Assembly: GCA_027019845.1 (NCBI GenBank)
Contig: JALUWE010000332.1
Coordinates: 1-9,828 of the forward strand
Direction: 5' to 3'
DNA length: 9,828 bases
From: Anaerolineales bacterium
Lineage (GTDB): Bacteria > Chloroflexota > Anaerolineae > Anaerolineales > JABWBV01
Below are positions 5,981 through 9,828 of the stretch, piece after piece; position 1 is the first letter of the stretch; each line of letters opens with the position of its first letter. A model generated the notes under the pieces. It had not been told where the DNA came from and searched no databases. It saw only the letters and a list, made by a program, of their open reading frames with translations. Position numbers and translations under genes: made by a program.

Positions 5981-7576
5981 ATGGACTCCATCGCCATCCT
6001 GGACTTCGGCTCACAAACCGCGCAGTTGATCGCCCGGCGGGTGCGGGAGGCGCGCGTGTACAGCGAACTGTTCCCCTGGGACGCGCCCCCCGAACGGGTG
6101 CTGGCCCTGCGGCCCAAAGGCTTCATCCTGTCCGGCGGCCCGGCCTCGGTGTACGATCCGGGCGCGCCACAGGTGCCCGCCTACGTGCTGGAATCCGGCC
6201 TGCCCGTGCTGGGCATCTGCTACGGGATGCAGGCCCTGACCCACGCGCTGGGCGGCAAGGTCGCGGCCGCGCACAAACGCGAATACGGCCACGCCCGCCT
6301 GCAAATTCTGGTGGACAACCCCCTGCTCCCCCCCGACACCGGGCAGGTGTGGATGTCGCACGGCGACCGCATCGAGACCCCGCCCCCCGGCTTCATCCCC
6401 CTGGCCCGAACGGACAACGCGCCCATCGCAGCCCTGGGTGACCTGGCCGCGGCGCGCTTCGGCGTGCAGTTCCACCCCGAGGTGCGCCACACCCCCGCCG
6501 GCGCAGAGATCATCCGCCGCTTCGTGGTGGACATCTGCGCCGCCTCCCCCGACTGGACCCCGGAATCGATCATCGAACAGTCCGTCGCCCGCGTCCGCGA
6601 GCAGGTGGGGGAGCAGCGCGTGCTCTCCGCAGTCAGCGGCGGGGTGGATTCCTCGGTGGCGACCGCGCTGGTACACCGCGCGGTGGGCGAGCAACTCACC
6701 GCAGTGTTCGTGGACAACGGCCTGATGCGCGCCGGGGAGCCGCTCACCGTGGTGGAAACTTTTCGCCAACACCTGGGCGTGCAACTGCGGGCGGTCAACG
6801 CCGTAGAAGAGTTTATGGAGGCGTTGGCCGGTGTGACCGATCCCGAAGAAAAACGCCGCATCATCGGCGAGAAGTTCATCCGCATTTTCGAGACCCAGGC
6901 GCGGGAAGTGGGGATGCCGCCTTTTCTGGTGCAGGGCACGATTTACCCCGACGTGGTGGAATCCAGCGCGCCCGACCGGGCGCAGGCCGCGCGCATCAAA
7001 ACCCACCACAACGTGGGCGGCCTGCCGGAGGAGATGCACTTCGAGCTGGTGGAGCCGCTGCGCTATCTGTTCAAAGACGAGGTGCGCGCGGTCGGGGAGA
7101 GGTTGGGGCTGCCCCCCCAGATCGTCTGGCGGCAACCCTTTCCGGGTCCCGGGCTGGCGGTGCGCTGCCTGGGCGAAGTCACCCCCGAACGGCTGGCGAA
7201 ACTGCGCGCCGCGGACAGGATCGTGACGGAGGAGTTATCCGCCGCCGGGCTGCTGCGGATGACCGGGGACCGGAGACCGGGGACGGACGCCCCTCCCCCG
7301 TCCTCCGTCTCCCGTCCCCCGCCCGGCACCGCCCAATCGTTCGCGGTGCTGCTGCCCGTGCGCTCGGTGGGCGTGATGGGCGACGAGCGCACCTACCAGG
7401 AGACGGTCGCCATCCGCGCGGTCACCACGGACGATTTTATGACCGCGGACTGGGCGCGGCTGCCCCACGACCTGCTGGCGCGCATCTCCACCCGCATCGT
7501 CAACGAAGTGCCGGGCGTCAACCGCGTGGTGTACGACATCACCAGCAAGCCGCCCGCGACGATTGAGTGGGAGTGA
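5981..7576 (+). CDS. guaA: GMP synthase (glutamine-hydrolysing)
   Basis: Converts XMP to GMP using ATP and glutamine-derived ammonia, the last step of guanylate synthesis and the step after Xpt. The N-terminal glutamine amidotransferase opens with IAILDFGSQ and has the GICYGMQ nucleophile elbow (Cys80) with His165 and Glu167 in QFHPEV. The ATP-pyrophosphatase domain has SGGVDSS (219-225) and FVDNGL. The C-terminal dimerisation domain ends in the typical KPPATIEWE. All catalytic motifs are intact. Between EELSAAGL and QSFAVLLPVRSVGVMGDERTY there are about 27 residues where E. coli GuaA, as I recall it, has five. The extra Pro/Arg/Gly-rich segment (about 427-450) is encoded by a heptamer array. 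The start lies directly after the 9-bp repeat array, fixed by MDSIAILDFGSQ; no Shine-Dalgarno is present. Confidence 0.96.
   Translation: MDSIAILDFGSQTAQLIARRVREARVYSELFPWDAPPERVLALRPKGFILSGGPASVYDPGAPQVPAYVLESGLPVLGICYGMQALTHALGGKVAAAHKREYGHARLQILVDNPLLPPDTGQVWMSHGDRIETPPPGFIPLARTDNAPIAALGDLAAARFGVQFHPEVRHTPAGAEIIRRFVVDICAASPDWTPESIIEQSVARVREQVGEQRVLSAVSGGVDSSVATALVHRAVGEQLTAVFVDNGLMRAGEPLTVVETFRQHLGVQLRAVNAVEEFMEALAGVTDPEEKRRIIGEKFIRIFETQAREVGMPPFLVQGTIYPDVVESSAPDRAQAARIKTHHNVGGLPEEMHFELVEPLRYLFKDEVRAVGERLGLPPQIVWRQPFPGPGLAVRCLGEVTPERLAKLRAADRIVTEELSAAGLLRMTGDRRPGTDAPPPSSVSRPPPGTAQSFAVLLPVRSVGVMGDERTYQETVAIRAVTTDDFMTADWARLPHDLLARISTRIVNEVPGVNRVVYDITSKPPATIEWE
7258..7327 (+). repeat. Heptamer array forming an inverted repeat inside guaA
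   Basis: About ten 7-bp units in phase. The left half has GGGGACC, GGAGACC, GGGGACG (7265-7285) and the right half GTCCTCC, GTCTCCC, GTCCCCC (7300-7320). The right half is close to the reverse complement of the left: 7265-7285 pairs with 7299-7319 at 18 of 21 positions around a 13-base loop. The stretch keeps the guaA frame; nine heptamers (63 bp) would equal 21 codons, near the estimated excess length. Confidence 0.88.
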
Positions 7577-7594
7577 GGAGGTGGATTGTTGATT

Positions 7595-7642
7595 GGGTAA
7601 TTGAGTAATTGAGTAATTGAGTAATTGAGTAATTGAGTAATT
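7595..7642 (+). repeat. 8-bp tandem repeat, six units of GAGTAATT
   Basis: One GGGTAATT followed by five identical GAGTAATT units, 19 bp after the guaA stop codon. It is AT-rich, in contrast to its neighbours. The last unit contributes to the direct duplication that flanks the adjoining inverted-repeat element. Confidence 0.93.
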
Positions 7643-7645
7643 GGC

Positions 7646-7786
7646 AGGAGTTACGCACTTGAAAAGTCGCACCCGGACCTCACAGGTCTCAAAGCGCATG
7701 GAGATGCCCGGATGCAATCTATTTTGGGTAAAATCTTCCTGCATCGTGTGGTAGTAGACCTGTGAGGTCTCAACTGCGTAAGTACT
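7646..7786. mobile_element. MITE-like element, 141 bp, with terminal inverted repeats and 9-bp direct duplication
   Basis: The ends are AGGAGTTACGCACTTGA and, reverse-complemented, AGTACTTACGCAGTTGA (14 of 17 match). They are bordered on both sides by GTAATTGGC (7637-7645 and 7787-7795), as expected of a target-site duplication; the exact split of the outer C/G between element and duplication is ambiguous. Inside, GACCTCACAGGTCT (7676-7689) pairs perfectly with its complement at 7756-7769. Further in are GATGCA/TGCATC (7711-7716, 7740-7745) and ATTTT/AAAAT around GGGT (7721-7734), so the whole unit can fold into one long hairpin. It has no coding capacity. It would depend on a transposase elsewhere; I cannot assign the family. 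Confidence 0.75.
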
Positions 7787-7795
7787 GTAATTGGC

Positions 7796-7908
7796 TCAAT
7801 TCCTGTCCTTTCCAACACTCAACCCTTCGACAGCCACTTCGCCTTCAGCTCAGTGCATGGCTCACCGCTCCTTCGACTTCAGGCTTGCTCCGCTCGCCTT
7901 CCGCTCAT
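7796..7908 (+). other. Non-coding stretch between the MITE-like element and the next array
   Basis: No gene is supported here. The stretch contains CTTCGAC twice (about 7826 and 7871) with CTTC/GCTC-rich surroundings that look like decayed dispersed repeats. No terminator hairpin followed by a T-run is visible for guaA. Confidence 0.4.
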
Positions 7909-7957
7909 GCAATATCCAATATCCAATAACTCAACACCCAATTCTCAATTCCCCATC
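7909..7957 (+). repeat. Heptamer array upstream of the membrane-protein gene, seven units
   Basis: Seven units in strict 7-bp phase: GCAATAT, CCAATAT, CCAATAA, CTCAACA, CCCAATT, CTCAATT, CCCCATC. The first units resemble the reverse complement of the GGATATT/GGAGATT type found after xpt. It ends just before the ribosome site of the next gene. Confidence 0.85.
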
Positions 7958-7959
7958 AC

Positions 7960-7966
7960 AAGGAGG
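7960..7966 (+). promoter_or_regulatory. Strong Shine-Dalgarno AAGGAGG
   Basis: AAGGAGG with five bases to the ATG at 7972. It is close to ideal and contrasts with xpt, guaA and the gene at 9721, which have none, each having a C/A- or repeat-rich leader instead. Confidence 0.85.
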
Positions 7967-7971
7967 ATGAC

Positions 7972-8928
7972 ATGGACTTTGGCGAAGTTCTTTCACGAGC
8001 CTGGCAGATCACCTGGAAGTACAAGGTGCTGTGGATTTTCGGTATTCTGGCCGGGTGCGGGGGACAGGGGGGCAGAGGCAGTTTCAATTTTCAGGGCAAC
8101 GGTGGAGCGCCGGGAGGCCCGCTGCCGCCCGGGTTACGCCGTTTCGGCATCGTGCTGGACCGTTGGTTTTCCAGCCTTTCGGACGTGGAGGCCATTTTGC
8201 TGATGGTGGGGATTGCGGTCGCGGTGCTGCTGCTGGTGGCGGTTGTGCTGGCTGCCTCCACGGTGGGGCGCATCGGCCTGATCCGCGGCACGCTGGAGGC
8301 GGACCAGGGCGCGGCCGCGCTGACCTTTGGCGGGCTGTTCGCCCAGGTGCGGCCGTTCTTCTGGCGGGTGTTGGGGTTGAACGTGCTCTTAGGGGTGGTG
8401 CTGCTGCTGGCGTTCGGCAGCATCGCCGCGTTCGCGGCTGTTTTCACGGTGCTGACCTTCGGGCTGGGGGTGCTGTGCCTGCTGCCGCTGATCTGCCTGC
8501 TGGCGCCGGCTGCCTGGTTCTTCGGGATCGTGATCGAGCAGGCCAACGTCGCCCTGATCGCGGATGACCTGAGCATCGTCGAATCGCTCGCGCGCGGCTG
8601 GCAGGTGGTGCGCGAGAATGTCGGCCCGATGATCGTGATGGGGTTGATTTTGACGTTGGGGATCGGGCTGATCGGCGGGTTCATCATCGCGCTGCCGCTC
8701 TTTTTGATCGTTTTCCCGGTTTTCGTCGCCATGTTTGGCGATACGGCACAGGTGCAAAACACCGGCCTGCTGATCGCCGGGCTGTGCTTCGTGCTCTACC
8801 TGCCGGTGCTGCTGGTGCTCGCCGGCATTCTGCGCACCTACATTGAATCGGCCTGGACCCTGACGTACCTGCGGCTGGCCGCTCCGGCTGCGGGGCCAGC
8901 GGCCATGCTGGACGCCCCGGCGCGCTAA
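7972..8928 (+). CDS. Polytopic membrane protein of unknown function (DUF7544-like)
   Basis: A 318-residue inner-membrane protein with no catalytic motif that I recognise. It begins MDFGEVLSRAWQITWKYKVLW, which I associate with small membrane proteins common in Chloroflexota, distantly like the membrane domain found with glycerophosphodiester phosphodiesterases. Hydrophobic segments are near residues 17-30, 73-96, 132-158, 160-189, 217-255 (probably two) and 264-287. A Gly/Pro-rich loop (29-54) follows the first. A short amphipathic stretch, ADDLSIVESLARGWQVVREN (197-216), precedes the last group and is typical of this fold. The start is set by AAGGAGG five bases upstream. The stop TAA shares its last A with the ATG of the next gene, so the two form one translational unit. 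Function is unknown. Confidence 0.82.
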   Translation: MDFGEVLSRAWQITWKYKVLWIFGILAGCGGQGGRGSFNFQGNGGAPGGPLPPGLRRFGIVLDRWFSSLSDVEAILLMVGIAVAVLLLVAVVLAASTVGRIGLIRGTLEADQGAAALTFGGLFAQVRPFFWRVLGLNVLLGVVLLLAFGSIAAFAAVFTVLTFGLGVLCLLPLICLLAPAAWFFGIVIEQANVALIADDLSIVESLARGWQVVRENVGPMIVMGLILTLGIGLIGGFIIALPLFLIVFPVFVAMFGDTAQVQNTGLLIAGLCFVLYLPVLLVLAGILRTYIESAWTLTYLRLAAPAAGPAAMLDAPAR

Positions 8929-9641
8929 TGCCCACGAACGAAAACCTGTTGCTGCGTCCCCCCGACCCGCACACCCCCACGGCGGCCACCGATCTGGAGG
9001 GCACGCTCACCGCGGTCTCCACCGTGCGCGCCATGCACGATTACCTGGTGAAGCATGGCCGGGCCGGCGAGGCACGGCGCTTCCGGCTGCTCCGGCTGCC
9101 GGTGTACTTGCTGCTCAGGGCGGTTGGCGCCAACCTGCGCTCGTTCAAGAACGATTGGATGCGCGACCTGCTGCGCATGTTCGCAGGATACAGCCAGGCG
9201 GACTTTCAGGGCATGTGCGAGTGGGTGGTGGAGCACCATCTGTGGCCGGGCCGGCGAACAGAGGTGGTGCGCGAGCTGCAGCGGCACCAGGCCGCCGGCC
9301 GGCGGGTGCTCATCGTGACCGGCATGTTCGAGCCGCTGTTGACCGCGCTGCTGAAGCGGCTGCCCGGTGTGGAGGCGATTGGCACGCCGGTGGTGATCGA
9401 AAATGGCATGTTCAGCGGTGAGCTGGCTGCGGATTTCAACGTGGGCGAGCGCAAACGCGAGCAACTGCGCCCCTTCGCCGATTCGTCCGGCAAAATCCAC
9501 ACCGCATACGGCGACACGTATTCGGACCGCTACATGCTGGAACTCAGCCACAACCCCGTGGCCGTGTATCCCGATTCCCGTTTGCGGGAGGTGGCAAAAA
9601 CCCGCGGCTGGCGCATCCTGGAGGCGGAGATGGTACAATAG
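8928..9641 (+). CDS. HAD superfamily hydrolase, SerB-like (subclass IB), with Glu in place of the second motif-I Asp
   Basis: Probable phosphomonoesterase of 237 residues using an aspartyl-phosphate intermediate; the substrate is unknown. Motif I is ATDLEGTLT, with nucleophile Asp22 and Glu24 where the acid/base Asp normally sits. The following helical cap (about 30-105) fits the SerB-like group. Motif II is IVTGM (Thr131), motif III is probably Lys176 in GERKREQL, and motif IV is YGDTYSDRYML (Asp196, Asp200), which matches SerB-type enzymes. There is no signal peptide, so it should be cytoplasmic. It overlaps the membrane-protein gene by one base (TAATG) and must be co-expressed with it. The Asp-to-Glu change may lower or retune activity. 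Family call secure; reaction not. Confidence 0.85.
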   Translation: MPTNENLLLRPPDPHTPTAATDLEGTLTAVSTVRAMHDYLVKHGRAGEARRFRLLRLPVYLLLRAVGANLRSFKNDWMRDLLRMFAGYSQADFQGMCEWVVEHHLWPGRRTEVVRELQRHQAAGRRVLIVTGMFEPLLTALLKRLPGVEAIGTPVVIENGMFSGELAADFNVGERKREQLRPFADSSGKIHTAYGDTYSDRYMLELSHNPVAVYPDSRLREVAKTRGWRILEAEMVQ

Positions 9642-9721
9642 GAGTTCGGAATTGGGAAGAGGGGTTGGAGGTTTTCCGCTTCCCGGTTCTCAATTCTCGA
9701 TTCTCGACTCCCGATTCACCA
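9641..9721 (+). repeat. Heptamer arrays filling the gap between the HAD gene and the next gene
   Basis: The left half is GGAGTTC, GGAATTG, GGAAGAG, GGGTTGG (9641-9668). The right half is TTCCCGG, TTCTCAA, TTCTCGA, TTCTCGA, CTCCCGA, TTCACCA (9680-9721). The right half resembles the reverse complement of the left, so the gap can fold back on itself. The first unit starts on the last base of the HAD stop codon and the last unit ends on the A of the next ATG. Confidence 0.85.
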
Positions 9722-9828
9722 TGCTCAACACATTCCTCCAACACCCCATCATCTCCCGCATCCGGCGCAACCACGGGCTGGAGCACGCTACGATCCACAT
9801 TCTGTCCAAAACCCACCCCGGCAAGGCC
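9721..9828 (+). CDS. DUF6391-like protein, N-terminal fragment (3' end beyond window)
   Basis: Thirty-six codons are visible before the window ends. The peptide contains RRNHGLEHATIHIL (residues 16-29), a signature I recall from DUF6391 proteins of Cyanobacteria and Chloroflexota, which are small, probably membrane-associated and uncharacterised. The start is chosen because this motif lies near the N-terminus in the family and the ATG follows the repeat array; there is no Shine-Dalgarno. The fragment is short, so the call is moderate. Confidence 0.6.
   Translation, partial: MLNTFLQHPIISRIRRNHGLEHATIHILSKTHPGKA

Noticed and set aside
5712..6014. Minus-strand open frame coding for a Trp-Ser-Asp repeat peptide of 100 residues
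   Set aside because: It is open only because the 9-bp unit is a multiple of three; it spans the guaA start and unrelated heptamers and has no ribosome site or folded-domain character.
6011..7135. Long minus-strand open frame opposite guaA
   Set aside because: Antisense shadow of a clearly identified GMP synthase.

Overview
The window is GC-rich bacterial chromosome with one AT-richer block (about 2200-5090) that looks acquired. The most likely source is a member of the Chloroflexota, perhaps Anaerolineae or a relative. This rests on the look of the small membrane protein, the Cys-bearing tail on Maf, the DUF6391-like gene start and the abundance of short-period repeat arrays between genes. 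It is an inference, not a measured placement.

Layout: (1) 1-2171, minus strand: maf (nucleotide pyrophosphatase) followed, with an ATGA stop/start overlap, by a class B penicillin-binding protein that runs off the left edge. (2) 2172-2593: divergent non-coding region. (3) 2594-5091, plus strand: a two-gene restriction-modification unit. It pairs a 454-residue PD-(D/E)XK endonuclease with a methyltransferase strikingly like M.PvuII. No controller (C) gene is visible. (4) 5128-7576: xpt and guaA, two purine genes acting in series (xanthine to XMP to GMP). They are separated by 283 bp made mostly of tandem repeats. (5) 7577-7971: a non-coding region holding an 8-bp tandem repeat, a short inverted-repeat element with a 9-bp direct duplication (MITE-like), and another repeat array. 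(6) 7972-9641: a polytopic membrane protein and a HAD-family phosphatase overlapping by one base. (7) 9721 to the right edge: the start of a DUF6391-like gene.

The most unusual feature is a set of short tandem arrays that hug gene boundaries. Four of them have a strict 7-bp period although their sequence motifs differ: 5685-5775, 7258-7327, 7909-7957, and both halves of 9641-9721. One carries the stop codon of xpt, one fills the space between two genes and reaches the next start codon, and one lies in frame inside guaA, adding roughly 21-22 residues. An array of 9-bp units runs directly into the guaA start codon, and an 8-bp array is the insertion site of the MITE-like element. The second point of interest is the restriction system, where a PvuII-type methyltransferase is paired with a large endonuclease that does not resemble R.PvuII.
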